A stretch of DNA of 64,000 nt from Candidatus Gastranaerophilales bacterium. Its GTDB lineage: Bacteria; Cyanobacteriota; Vampirovibrionia; Gastranaerophilales; Gastranaerophilaceae. Shown one piece after another: positions 8,701 to 16,895 of the stretch. Below the pieces are notes generated by a model. It was not told the origin of the DNA, did not search any database, and saw only the letters and a program-made list of their open reading frames with translations. A program made the position numbers and the translations under genes. Position 1 is the stretch's first letter; the number at the start of each line of letters is the position of its first letter. The stretch is taken from contig CAJUNK010000002.1 in the NCBI GenBank assembly GCA_910587815.1, positions 124,001 through 188,000 of the forward strand, read 5' to 3'.

Positions 8701-9201
8701 TTAATTTTCTACTGCCGCTATTATTTCATAAATTTTTTCCAATTCTTGTTTTGTAATACCTTTTGTACAATTTATTGAATAAAATCCATCCTGTGCGCCA
8801 AAATATGCCACATAAATAAGGTTTTCATCCCTTCTTGTTAAAAATTCCACCCCATTTTTAAGAATCATTTTATCTTTGATTGGGTAGTTATTATAATCCC
8901 CGCTAATACCTGTTTTATTATACAATTCTTCAGCAGCCTTTCGAATAGTAATAATTCTTGCTTCATCCAAAGGATAAGTTATTTCAATTATATCCTTCAT
9001 TGCACGGACTTTTATTTCAGAAAGCTTTAAGGGAAAACCAAAACCAGCAGCACGCTTTGCACAATCTAAATCTTCATTGCAATCTGTCCAGGGGTTTGGC
9101 ATCCCAATCTTTGCAGATTTATTTGCCACATCATCTGCCGTACAGGCTGTTATACAGAAAGTAAAAAATAATAAAAATATTGCCCAAAATATTCTACGCA
9201 T
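8701..9201 (-). CDS. Putative lipoprotein
   Basis: A 166-residue secreted protein. Residues 1-19 are a positively charged start plus hydrophobic stretch, and the lipobox ITAC ends at Cys20, predicting lipid attachment after signal peptidase II cleavage. The mature part has two further cysteines in the short segment DCNEDLDC and a C-terminal alpha/beta pattern I do not recognise. No clear Shine-Dalgarno precedes the ATG. It lies between the kinase-like gene and the cupin gene on the same strand, with short gaps, so it may belong to a loose transcription unit. Confidence 0.72.
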   Translation of the reverse strand: MRRIFWAIFLLFFTFCITACTADDVANKSAKIGMPNPWTDCNEDLDCAKRAAGFGFPLKLSEIKVRAMKDIIEITYPLDEARIITIRKAAEELYNKTGISGDYNNYPIKDKMILKNGVEFLTRRDENLIYVAYFGAQDGFYSINCTKGITKQELEKIYEIIAAVEN

Positions 9202-9227
9202 AGAAAAATTTTAGCACAAGAACAAAA

Positions 9228-9599
9228 TTAACAAAGCTCCGCATCAGCTAATCCACACTGTTCAAGCGAATTTTCCTTTACTTGCACACATATAAATTGA
9301 AAATCTTCATCCCCTGTTGTTTCAAAGGTTCTTTTGCTTGATGGCGAAATTTTTATGCAGGAACCCTCTTTTACAAAAATTTGCCCGTTATCAACTGTAA
9401 AAATTCCTTCTCCTTTTATTACAATATAAATTTCTTCATTTTGTATGTGTTTATGGCAAAATGGTAGCTTAAAACCTTTAGGCGCACAATTAATAGATAT
9501 TTCACAACCTGATAATTCAAGCTTATCCTTTAAAAACACCTTTCCATTTTCAATATTAACAATATTATGCAGCTTTCCAAGTTCAATTGTTTTTGTCAT
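9228..9599 (-). CDS. Cupin-domain protein
   Basis: A 123-residue single-domain beta-barrel protein. The metal-binding cupin motif 1 is visible as CHKHIQNEEIYIVIKGEG (His-x-His, then Glu), followed by motif-2-like residues around KISPSSKRTFE. Small cupins of this kind act as isomerases, dioxygenases or sensors; the substrate cannot be told. The ribosome site AAGGAAAA stands just before the ATG. A near-copy of the MarR operator lies 17-28 nt upstream of the start, and the marR gene is next door, so it is probably a target of that regulator. Confidence 0.85.
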   Translation of the reverse strand: MTKTIELGKLHNIVNIENGKVFLKDKLELSGCEISINCAPKGFKLPFCHKHIQNEEIYIVIKGEGIFTVDNGQIFVKEGSCIKISPSSKRTFETTGDEDFQFICVQVKENSLEQCGLADAELC

Positions 9600-9615
9600 A
9601 ATTTTTTCCTTTTTG

Positions 9616-9627
9616 TTTGATATCTAA
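9616..9627 (-). promoter_or_regulatory. Candidate MarR operator before the cupin gene
   Basis: TTTGATATCTAA differs by one base from the palindrome TTAGATATCTAA in the marR promoter. It lies 17-28 nt before the cupin ATG, within the likely -10 to +1 region. Confidence 0.65.
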
Positions 9628-9678
9628 CTATTTAAATAAAAAAATTTGCTTTCTGTTTGTCCTCTGGTTTATCCTGTT

Positions 9679-10107
9679 TTATTCTTGTTTTACTCTAGAG
9701 TGGGCAATTTTTTCTAAAATTTCATCCAGCATGTAAATTTCAGCCTTTGATAAATTTTTATACAGAAGATTTTCTAAATTTTTTGATATTTCATCAAAAA
9801 CAGGCTTAAACTTTTCGCCTTTTTTGGTTAAGACAATATTTATACACCTGCTGTCATCAATGCAATTTTCCCTTTCTACAAACCCAAGTTTTTCAAGCTT
9901 ATCCACAAGAACCGTGACTGTAGGTTTTGTACGATTGATTTTTTTTGCAATTTCATTCATTGTCATTTTTTTATTATGGTATAAAGCCATTAAAATATCT
10001 CCATGGCTTGGCACAAGGCCATCTGCACCATTTAATTTTAATTGTTCAACAATAAAATCATTTCCTTTTTTATGCACTTTAGAAATTAGAAAAAGTGTTT
10101 TTCGCAT
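9679..10107 (-). CDS. MarR-family transcriptional regulator
   Basis: A 142-residue winged-helix repressor. The DNA-binding core is residues about 45-95: MTMNEIAKKINRTKPTVTVL (recognition helix), followed by the wing DDSRCINIVLTKKGE. The flanking helices would form the dimer interface. Ligands of this family are usually phenolic compounds, oxidants or metals; none can be inferred here. Its promoter is an almost perfect consensus whose spacer is filled by the palindrome AATTAGATATCTAATT, predicting autorepression. A near-identical site precedes the downstream cupin gene. Confidence 0.9.
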   Translation of the reverse strand: MRKTLFLISKVHKKGNDFIVEQLKLNGADGLVPSHGDILMALYHNKKMTMNEIAKKINRTKPTVTVLVDKLEKLGFVERENCIDDSRCINIVLTKKGEKFKPVFDEISKNLENLLYKNLSKAEIYMLDEILEKIAHSRVKQE

Positions 10108-10113
10108 AAATTA

Positions 10114-10142
10114 ATTATAATTAGATATCTAATTATTGTCAA
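10114..10142 (-). promoter_or_regulatory. marR promoter with palindromic operator in its spacer
   Basis: On the minus strand TTGACA (10142-10137), a 17-nt spacer and TATAAT (10119-10114) form a perfect consensus promoter ending just before the marR ATG at 10107. The 16-bp palindrome AATTAGATATCTAATT (10119-10134) fills the spacer, so a bound repressor would block polymerase. The marR 5' UTR would be almost absent. Confidence 0.83.
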
Positions 10143-10154
10143 GAAAAACAACTT

Positions 10155-10226
10155 AGCGGGGGACGGGGCTCGAACCCGCGACGTCAACCTTGGGAAGGTT
10201 GCATTCTACCACTGAATTACCCCCGC
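10155..10226 (-). tRNA. tRNA-Gly (anticodon CCC)
   Basis: 72 nt on the minus strand with a full cloverleaf: acceptor GCGGGGG / CCCCCGC, anticodon stem CAACC / GGTTG around loop TTCCCAA (anticodon CCC), and T loop GTTCGAG. CCA is not encoded. It reads GGG codons. Confidence 0.95.
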
Positions 10227-10348
10227 GAAAAATAAAAATATAAATTCTTAAAACTTTAAAAAGACAATAGCCCAAACAATTCGCCAAAACTTGGCAAAAT
10301 GTGAACCGTATAATGTATAAAACAAACTACACTTATGCTAAAAAATGG

Positions 10349-10421
10349 AGCGGACGACGAGGCTCGAACTCGCAACAGCTTGCTTGGAAGGCAAGTACTC
10401 TACCAATTGAGTTACATCCGC
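10349..10421 (-). tRNA. tRNA-Gly (anticodon TCC)
   Basis: 73 nt on the minus strand: acceptor GCGGATG / CGTCCGC, D arm starting AACTCAATTGGTAGAGT, anticodon stem CTTGC / GCAAG with loop CTTCCAA (anticodon TCC), and T arm GCGAGTTCGAGCCTCGT. CCA is not encoded. A run of six T follows the 3' end. Its first 13-14 nt are repeated twice more upstream, in the tandem units at 10408-10618. Confidence 0.95.
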
Positions 10422-10618
10422 ATAAAATCTCTTAAATTGTCAAATTTCTATAAATCGTAACTCAATTGGCATTTTGTGGTCAAGCCACATTTGCCTTCGG
10501 CAAAATGAGTTACATCCGCATAAAATCTCTTAAATTGTCAAATTTCTATAAATCGTAACTCAATTGGCATTTTGTGGTCAAGCCACATTTGCCTTCGGCA
10601 AAGTGAGTTACATCCGCA
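10408..10618 (-). repeat. 98-bp tandem repeat containing tRNA-Gly 5' fragments
   Basis: Two full units (10408-10505 and 10506-10603) differ at one base, and a third begins at 10604-10618. Each begins with the antisense of the tRNA 5' end (TGAGTTACATCCGC) and also holds an inverted copy of tRNA positions 7-19 (GTAACTCAATTGG). On the minus strand each unit folds as a three-way junction: GTAACTCA / TGAGTTAC closes TTTGCC / GGCAAA and TGTGG / CCACA hairpins. The units sit in the predicted leader of tRNA-Gly(TCC). Confidence 0.9.
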
Positions 10619-10737
10619 CTTAGTGAGGTTCAAACGTTAGTCCAACGGACTTCGTTTGAACAAACGGGCCTTAGGTGTGTGAAGACGTGACGGCAGGCGA
10701 TAAGCCTGACGGACAGTCTGACACCGTACCCTGTGTT
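10619..10737. other. 119-bp structured insert interrupting the third tandem unit
   Basis: The third repeat unit is broken: TGAGTTACATCCGCA ends at 10618 and its continuation TTAAATTGTCAAATTTCTATA resumes at 10738-10758. The DNA between is less AT-rich and highly structured: GTTCAAACG (10628-10636) / CGTTTGAAC (10653-10661) with an inner AGTCC / GGACT hairpin, then CAGGC / GCCTG (694-698 / 704-708). It contains GGCCTTAG, also seen in the structured repeats elsewhere in this window. No reading frame is evident. Confidence 0.6.
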
Positions 10738-10752
10738 TTAAATTGTCAAATT

Positions 10753-10782
10753 TCTATATTAAAAATTCCATAGAATTTTCAA
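10753..10782 (-). promoter_or_regulatory. Candidate promoter of tRNA-Gly(TCC)
   Basis: Minus-strand TTGAAA (10782-10777), 18-nt spacer, TATAGA (10758-10753). A transcript from here would run through the insert and both tandem units before the tRNA, giving a leader of about 325 nt. Confidence 0.45.
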
Positions 10783-10867
10783 ACTATACACATTTATACA
10801 ACAAATCCCCCAATATTTCAAGAAAAATTTTTACCCTCTTTATATGAAGCGTAAAATTAAATAAAAA

Positions 10868-10876
10868 TGCTATAAT
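10868..10876 (+). promoter_or_regulatory. Extended -10 promoter of the helicase gene
   Basis: TGCTATAAT (extended -10) stands about 65 nt before the helicase ATG, in the context AAAAATGCTATAATA, which recurs exactly before the small membrane-protein gene at 39981. No good -35 box is visible. Confidence 0.5.
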
Positions 10877-10941
10877 AGTTCTAAAATCGGGATAAATAAA
10901 CGTGAAAAGCCCTAAATACAAAATAAAAAAGGAAAATTTTC

Positions 10942-13900
10942 ATGCTTCAAGCAGTACCAAAAGTCATCACTCAAGCTTTTACAGGCAGTTTTATTAAAAA
11001 AATCTCTCAATACCTTCATGATTGCATCAGAGAAGAAGTAAAATCCTCTACATTCCGTAATTTAAAAGGGGATAAAGATAATAAATGGGTATTTTTAGAT
11101 GGGGAAGAAAAACTTTTCACAAGCTTTGATACCCCGCAATTGCTGAATGGAGCAGATAGCTTTCTGACTGAACTTATGGTGCAGTCCGATATGAGCCAAA
11201 AGGAAAAATATTTAATCTATGGCTTTTTATTTTTAGTGGGAAAAAACGGTAAGAGCCGTAAGAATAATGAATTTTTAACCCCTCTTTTATATATTCCCTG
11301 CAAACTTGAGCGCACAGGAAAAAACATAAAACTTACCGCGGAAGATGATATGCTTTCCTTGAATACAGGCGCTTTGGCACAATTAATCAAAAAGGATGAG
11401 GAAGAAGAAGTAGATGCCTTACTATCAGGACTTCTAGATGTAGTTCCGGAACTGCCCTTGAATGAAGATGCGCTTGAAATATTTTTAACCACATTAAAAT
11501 CTGTGGTGCCAGATGTTGAAATTTCAACTGCTACAACAATTTTAGAAAATAGCGCGGAAGATACTATAAATCCTGAAGAATTTTATTCTAATACTATTGA
11601 AAGCCTTGATAATATTGAAAATTTGACTGATATGGATTTTGATACCATTGAGACAATGAAACAAAAACCAAAAGTAAAGGTAGAAAAGCTTGTCTTAGAA
11701 AGAAAACAGGCTGTTATTTTAACAAAAAGGCCAGCGGTCACTGCTGGAGTGCTGCATGAATTATTACAAATAGGCGAAAAGCCTTTTGGCACAATAAAAG
11801 AAACCGCCTTGAATATCATTCAGGAAGAATATTTATCATCAAAAGGAAAACAAATACCACTGAAAGAGCCTGAAATTAAGGATTTTTACCCGGTAACGCC
11901 TCTTTCTTTAAGCGATTCACAGGAAGATGTAGTAAGAAAAATTGAAGAACATGATTTTCTAGCAGTATACGGCCCACCAGGCACAGGAAAGTCTCAAACT
12001 ATTGTAAATCTCGTATCCCACCTAATTGCAAACGGCAAAACTGTGCTTGTGGCATCCAGGATGGATAAGGCAGTAGACGTTGTAGCAGAAAGGCTGAACG
12101 ACCTTGGAGCGCCATACCTTGCACTGCGCGCAGGAAGGGCAAATTATCAAAAACAGCTGACCTTTAAAATTGAAGATTTACTTTCAAACAAGGTGGATTT
12201 AGATTCTGATTATACAGATGCAGTTTTGGTGGATGTGCCCGATATGAAAGAACTTTTGGGTGAAATCAAAAGACTTGAAGGTGCAGTTGAAAAAATAATA
12301 AAACTGGAACAAAAATACACCGAAACCAAAGCAGAAGCGCAAGAAACACTGGATGCAATCGGCGAAATGCGCTATATCACAGGACCATTAAACCTGGATG
12401 ATGTTAAAATATTAAAAAATATACTGATTAAGCTTGAAAAAGATATTAATGCAGGAAAAACAGGCCTGTTTTTCAATATTTCCACCCATTTTAAAATAAA
12501 TAAAATTAAAAAGATTTTAAACTATAAAAAACCCTTGAAAACCCACGATATAACAGGCAGATTAAGATATGAACTAAGTGCTGGCGAATTGCGCGCTGCG
12601 CTTTTTGATATTGAAGATGAAATCATAAAAACCGGTAATCTGCATCAAATTTTAAAGAAAATTTCTGCCCTGAAAGGCAAGCAAAAACGCCTTGCAGTGG
12701 ATATTTTAAGAAATAGAAGACGAATTGCGCTAAAAGATTTGCTTTGCGACCAAAAAAAGCGCCAAAGGCTTTTTGTACATTCAAAATCCCTGGTTTCAAA
12801 AAAACGTTCACAGCAGAATAGATTGCTTGAAAAAGAAGATTTCAAGCCGCTTTTAAACGCTTTTCCGTGCTGGTGCACCACCACTTATGCTATTTCAAAC
12901 AGCCTGCCCCTAAAACCCGGGCTATTTGATGTTGTTATAATAGATGAAGCATCCCAATGCGACATTGCAAGCTGCTTCCCGGTTTTATATAGGGCAAAAA
13001 AGGCCGTCATTGTTGGCGATGACAAGCAGCTAGCACATTTAAGCTTCCTTGAAAAGGCAAAAGAACAATCATTTTTAAATCAATATGGAATTGACGATAA
13101 ATACCAGCTAATGTGGCGTTTTCGGACAAATTCAATGTTTGATTTAGCAAATTATTATTCTGCAAACCCCGTTCTTTTAGATGAACATTTCCGCTCAAGC
13201 CGCCCTATTATTGAGTTTTCAAGCAAAGAATTTTATGGCGGCAGAATAAAAATTATGCGTCCATATTTTGATAAAAAATGCCCGATAGAGCTGCATTATA
13301 TAAAAGATGGTTCCGTAGATACAGAAATAACAAGGAATATGGCAGAATCTGAAGCCATAATCAAAATGATGCAAGATATCATAATGAAAAATTCAAAAGT
13401 TGATGAAAAGGGTGAAAACCCAGTCTCCATAGGGGTTATCTCTCCATTTAGAGGCCAAGTAGAATTAATCAAAAAAGATATTTTAAAAACATTCCCAGGT
13501 GAAATTATCCAAAGGCATCAGATTGAAGTAGGCACAGCACATACATTTCAGGGTGATGAAAAGGATATAATCCTTATGTCATGGACAATTTCAGACAATT
13601 CACACGCTCAAAGTCTGACATTCCTTCAAAAACCAAATCTTTTTAATGTTGCAATCACAAGGGCAAGAAAAAGAATGATAAATTTCATTTCAAAAGACCC
13701 AAATACCCTGCCAGAAGGCATTTTAAGGAATTATTTTGAGCATATTGCAATTTCAAATAAAAATTTTGAACTAAAAGATAAAAACAGGTTTAAAAATGAG
13801 TTTGAACAAGATGTATTCTTAGAGCTGAAAAAGCTTGAACCATCTGCAAAAGCAGGTGTTGAATGCGGCGGAACATCAATGGATATTTTATTAAACCCGC

Positions 13901-14085
13901 TTGTTGTAGAATGTGACGGCGTGGAAGACAAGACAGTAAGCCGGTATTCAAACACTAAAAAACAGGCAATTTTAGAGCGGTGCGGCTTTAAGGTGATTCG
14001 TGTAACAAAACGCGAATGGGACTTGAGTAAAAATGCTTGTCTTGATAGAATAATGGGTGAATATTCAAAGCTAAAACAGGCCTGA
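10942..14085 (+). CDS. Superfamily 1 (Upf1-like) helicase with C-terminal PD-(D/E)XK-type nuclease domain
   Basis: A 1047-residue ATP-dependent nucleic-acid enzyme. An acidic N-terminal domain (1-320) precedes Walker A GPPGTGKSQT (344-353). Walker B is VVIIDEASQCD near 664-674, followed by VGDDKQLAHL, RFRTNSMFDLA, LDEHFRSSRPI, GTAHTFQGDEKDII and NVAITRARKRM, the usual SF1 motifs III-VI. The last 90 residues (MDILLNPLVVECDGVED, then KKQAILERCGFKVIRVTKREW) resemble DUF559/Vsr-type endonuclease domains. Such helicase-nuclease fusions occur in defence or repair loci. The start has AAAGGAAAA upstream. It sits beside a tRNA and rearranged repeats, a typical integration context, and is followed 43 nt later by mutS2. 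The exact function is unknown. Confidence 0.83.
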   Translation: MLQAVPKVITQAFTGSFIKKISQYLHDCIREEVKSSTFRNLKGDKDNKWVFLDGEEKLFTSFDTPQLLNGADSFLTELMVQSDMSQKEKYLIYGFLFLVGKNGKSRKNNEFLTPLLYIPCKLERTGKNIKLTAEDDMLSLNTGALAQLIKKDEEEEVDALLSGLLDVVPELPLNEDALEIFLTTLKSVVPDVEISTATTILENSAEDTINPEEFYSNTIESLDNIENLTDMDFDTIETMKQKPKVKVEKLVLERKQAVILTKRPAVTAGVLHELLQIGEKPFGTIKETALNIIQEEYLSSKGKQIPLKEPEIKDFYPVTPLSLSDSQEDVVRKIEEHDFLAVYGPPGTGKSQTIVNLVSHLIANGKTVLVASRMDKAVDVVAERLNDLGAPYLALRAGRANYQKQLTFKIEDLLSNKVDLDSDYTDAVLVDVPDMKELLGEIKRLEGAVEKIIKLEQKYTETKAEAQETLDAIGEMRYITGPLNLDDVKILKNILIKLEKDINAGKTGLFFNISTHFKINKIKKILNYKKPLKTHDITGRLRYELSAGELRAALFDIEDEIIKTGNLHQILKKISALKGKQKRLAVDILRNRRRIALKDLLCDQKKRQRLFVHSKSLVSKKRSQQNRLLEKEDFKPLLNAFPCWCTTTYAISNSLPLKPGLFDVVIIDEASQCDIASCFPVLYRAKKAVIVGDDKQLAHLSFLEKAKEQSFLNQYGIDDKYQLMWRFRTNSMFDLANYYSANPVLLDEHFRSSRPIIEFSSKEFYGGRIKIMRPYFDKKCPIELHYIKDGSVDTEITRNMAESEAIIKMMQDIIMKNSKVDEKGENPVSIGVISPFRGQVELIKKDILKTFPGEIIQRHQIEVGTAHTFQGDEKDIILMSWTISDNSHAQSLTFLQKPNLFNVAITRARKRMINFISKDPNTLPEGILRNYFEHIAISNKNFELKDKNRFKNEFEQDVFLELKKLEPSAKAGVECGGTSMDILLNPLVVECDGVEDKTVSRYSNTKKQAILERCGFKVIRVTKREWDLSKNACLDRIMGEYSKLKQA

Positions 14086-14128
14086 AATCCATAGGTTTCG
14101 GGCAAAAATAAACGTTTAGGAAACCAAT

Positions 14129-16534
14129 ATGCCCACAAACCAGTCAGAACAAGATTTTACAGAAAATAATTACGTTGAAGATAAGTATTTACACGCTTTG
14201 GAGCTTGATAAAATACTGGAACTTGTTGCAAATTGTGCAAATACACCCATTGGCCATGCTAAATGTCTTGCAATGAGGCCATTTTCAGACCGCAGTACCA
14301 TTGAAAAAGAGCTAAATTTTGTAACGCAGCTAAAAAAAATATATGATGAAAACAGTTCAAAAGGCGCAATGCCATTGGATTTTATTGCTGATACAAAAAG
14401 CATATTTAAGGCTAGAAGCCTTGGGGCACAAGAGATTTGGGAATTGACAAAAACAATTCAAACCTCAAGAAATACAAAAACTTACCTTCAAAAAAATGAA
14501 GAATTGGAAGCCCTAAAACAAGAATATGCCGATAAATTAATAGCTGAAAAAGCCCTAGAAGATGAGGTTTTCAGCATTTTAAACCCTGATTTAACTGTGA
14601 AGGACACAGCATCAAATGAGCTAAAACGCCTTAAAAATGCGCTTAATGACACTAATGAAAACCTGAAAGTATTGATATCAGGGCTTTTAGCCAATTCTGA
14701 TTTTGTATCCCACCTGCAAGATACCTTATACACCAAAAGAGGCGATAGGACTGTATTTCAGGTAAAAGCATCCGATAAAAACAAGGTTTCAGGCATAGTT
14801 CACGATGTTTCTGCCAGCAATCAGACATTTTTTATAGAACCTGAGGTCCTAATTCCGCTCCACAACAGGATTAGACAGATTGAAAGTGAAATTTTAGCTG
14901 AAATTGAGCGGCTCATTTTTATGCTTAGTCAGAAATTTCAGAAAATAAAGGGTGAAATCCAGCTTACAGCCGAAGTTTTAGCCGAATTAGACTGCGTTCT
15001 TGCACGTGCAAAATTTTCTATTAAAATAAACGGTACCCCTGCTGAAATTACTGAAGAAAAAGTAATTGAAATGCAGGCTATGAGGCATCCTTTGCTTATT
15101 GAAACGTGTCAAAACATTGTGGAGAACGACTTTTACCTAAATGAAGAACCCTGTTCGCTAATAATAACGGGCTCTAACACGGGAGGCAAAACTGTCACAC
15201 TCAAGACTGTCGGGCTTTTAGCCCTTATGACATTTTGCGGAATACATATTCCAGCACTTTTTTGTAAAATTTTTCCATTTAAACACGTATACGCCGATAT
15301 ATCAGAGGAACAGAGTATAATCCAATCGCTGTCCACCTTTTCGGCGCACATAAAAAATGTGGTTAATATCCTAAAATCCGCCACAGATAAGGATTTAGTG
15401 CTGTTTGATGAATTGGGTGCAGGTACAGACCCTGAAGAAGGTGCAGCCCTTGCACGCTCTATACTTGAATTTTTAGCATCCAAACGGGTTCTAACCATTA
15501 CCACCACTCACCTTGGGGAGTTAAAAATCCTGCAATATCAAAACCCAAGCTTTAAAAACGCCAGTGTAGAATTTGACACAAACACCCTAAAGCCTACATA
15601 CAAGCTACTTTTGGGCGTAGCCGGGGTTTCAAACGCACTCTCTATCTCAAAAAACCTTGATATGCCTGATATTATCATCCAAAATGCAAAAGAATTTTTA
15701 TCAAAGAATCAAGACCCAACTTCAAAAGTTTTTGATGAAATCCACAAAACCCATCAACAAATGCTTCAAAAAAGCAAAGAAGCTGAATTATCAAGGCTTT
15801 CAGCCAAAGAAACAGAAAATGTTTTAGATGAAAAATTAAAAGAGATAAAATCCGCCAAAAAGAAAACTATAGATACTTTTAAGCGCAAACACCAGGGACA
15901 ATTAGAATCTGCAAGAGCTGAAATTAAGGCTGTACTTGAAGAATTAAGGAAAGAAAAATCTGAAAAGATAGCACGGCGTGCTTATTCAAGGCTTGCAAAA
16001 CTTGAAAGCCAGGTTAGAGCTGATTTTTCAGATGATGAAGATGAGATATCAGAAAAGTATAAAAATATTGACTGGAATAATGTAAAATTAGGTCAAAGCG
16101 TGCTGATAAAGGGCATCAACCAGGTGGCAACACTGTGCAAACTGCCTGATAACAAGGGATTTGCCGAAGTACAGATGGGGCTTATAAAAACCAAAATAAA
16201 GGCTGAAAAGCTTGCTACCACTGATAAAAAACCAAATAAAGCACTAAAAAAAGTGCAGGTGAGCTTTGATGATTTTCATGCATCAGCGCAATTCAGCCCC
16301 AGAGTGGATTTAAGGGGTATGAGGGTGGATGAAGCCCTTGATGTGCTTGAAAAACGGCTTGATATGGCATCACTTAGAAATATCAGAGAAATAACAGTCA
16401 TCCACGGCCACGGTACAGGGGCGCTAAAATCCGCTGTACGACAGTATTTAGGCGAATCTCCTTATGTTGCAAAATATAGAGCAGGAGAGCAAAACGAAGG
16501 CGGGGACGGCATTTGCATTGTGGATATAAATTAA
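14129..16534 (+). CDS. mutS2: MutS2 family ATPase/endonuclease
   Basis: An 801-residue MutS paralogue that in other bacteria suppresses homologous recombination or rescues collided ribosomes. It shows the MutS core and lever helices, Walker A TGSNTGGKT (about residue 347), Walker B LVLFDELGAGTDPEEGAAL (about 423), a long charged coiled coil (520-630), and a C-terminal Smr nuclease domain with VDLRGMRVDEA and the HGHGTGALK motif. The length is typical. The ribosome site AGGAAA lies just before ATG 14129. It follows the helicase-nuclease gene closely on the same strand; a small CC-GAAA hairpin sits in the gap, so they may be cotranscribed. Confidence 0.94.
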   Translation: MPTNQSEQDFTENNYVEDKYLHALELDKILELVANCANTPIGHAKCLAMRPFSDRSTIEKELNFVTQLKKIYDENSSKGAMPLDFIADTKSIFKARSLGAQEIWELTKTIQTSRNTKTYLQKNEELEALKQEYADKLIAEKALEDEVFSILNPDLTVKDTASNELKRLKNALNDTNENLKVLISGLLANSDFVSHLQDTLYTKRGDRTVFQVKASDKNKVSGIVHDVSASNQTFFIEPEVLIPLHNRIRQIESEILAEIERLIFMLSQKFQKIKGEIQLTAEVLAELDCVLARAKFSIKINGTPAEITEEKVIEMQAMRHPLLIETCQNIVENDFYLNEEPCSLIITGSNTGGKTVTLKTVGLLALMTFCGIHIPALFCKIFPFKHVYADISEEQSIIQSLSTFSAHIKNVVNILKSATDKDLVLFDELGAGTDPEEGAALARSILEFLASKRVLTITTTHLGELKILQYQNPSFKNASVEFDTNTLKPTYKLLLGVAGVSNALSISKNLDMPDIIIQNAKEFLSKNQDPTSKVFDEIHKTHQQMLQKSKEAELSRLSAKETENVLDEKLKEIKSAKKKTIDTFKRKHQGQLESARAEIKAVLEELRKEKSEKIARRAYSRLAKLESQVRADFSDDEDEISEKYKNIDWNNVKLGQSVLIKGINQVATLCKLPDNKGFAEVQMGLIKTKIKAEKLATTDKKPNKALKKVQVSFDDFHASAQFSPRVDLRGMRVDEALDVLEKRLDMASLRNIREITVIHGHGTGALKSAVRQYLGESPYVAKYRAGEQNEGGDGICIVDIN

Positions 16535-16895
16535 TATTTTACAAAAACCTGCTTATGATGTTTTTCAAACCAGCAGTCTTGATGTAAAGTTATATGAAGT
16601 TTTGTTAAGATGCGTGGTATCATTTAAAAGAATTTGTTTTTTTAAACAAACAGTCAAACAAAGGTGTATTTAAGCTTGAATGGCTAAAACCGCATGCCAG
16701 TAAGCCCCCGAGACAAGTTCAGGGCAACAAGGTGAAGGCTCAAAATGGTTCAGGGTAATGGTGGCAATTTCAAGAGATAGGAATAATTCATATCAATATG
16801 GCTAAATCAGGGTAGAAGGATAGATCATGTGTTCGCTAAAATGCTATTATTCGCAGTCAAGCAAGTCTAGCATGACATCAAGAATATAGCAGAAA
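16535..16895. repeat. Non-coding gap with degenerate palindromic repeats
   Basis: No gene is visible. The minus strand holds three decayed relatives of the CTGAACTTGTTTCAG-type repeat seen at 37344 and 58143: near 16856-16879 (GTCATGCTAGACTTGCTTGA), 16743-16762 (CCCTGAACCATTTTGAG) and 16708-16735 (CCCTGAACTTGTCTCGGG). A perfect TTTGTTT / AAACAAA hairpin lies at 16634-16650 and could end the mutS2 transcript weakly. Confidence 0.5.

Noticed and set aside
10422..10519. Extra tRNA genes in the tandem units
   Set aside because: Only the first 13-14 nt of the tRNA are kept. There is no anticodon arm, T arm or acceptor 3' strand.
10408..10618. CRISPR array from the direct repeats
   Set aside because: The 98-bp units are identical throughout, without unique spacers, and no cas gene is nearby. 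No other array-like pattern was seen in the window.
10942..16534. Prophage or transposon spanning the helicase and mutS2
   Set aside because: No integrase, transposase, structural phage genes or terminal repeats; mutS2 is a usual chromosomal gene.
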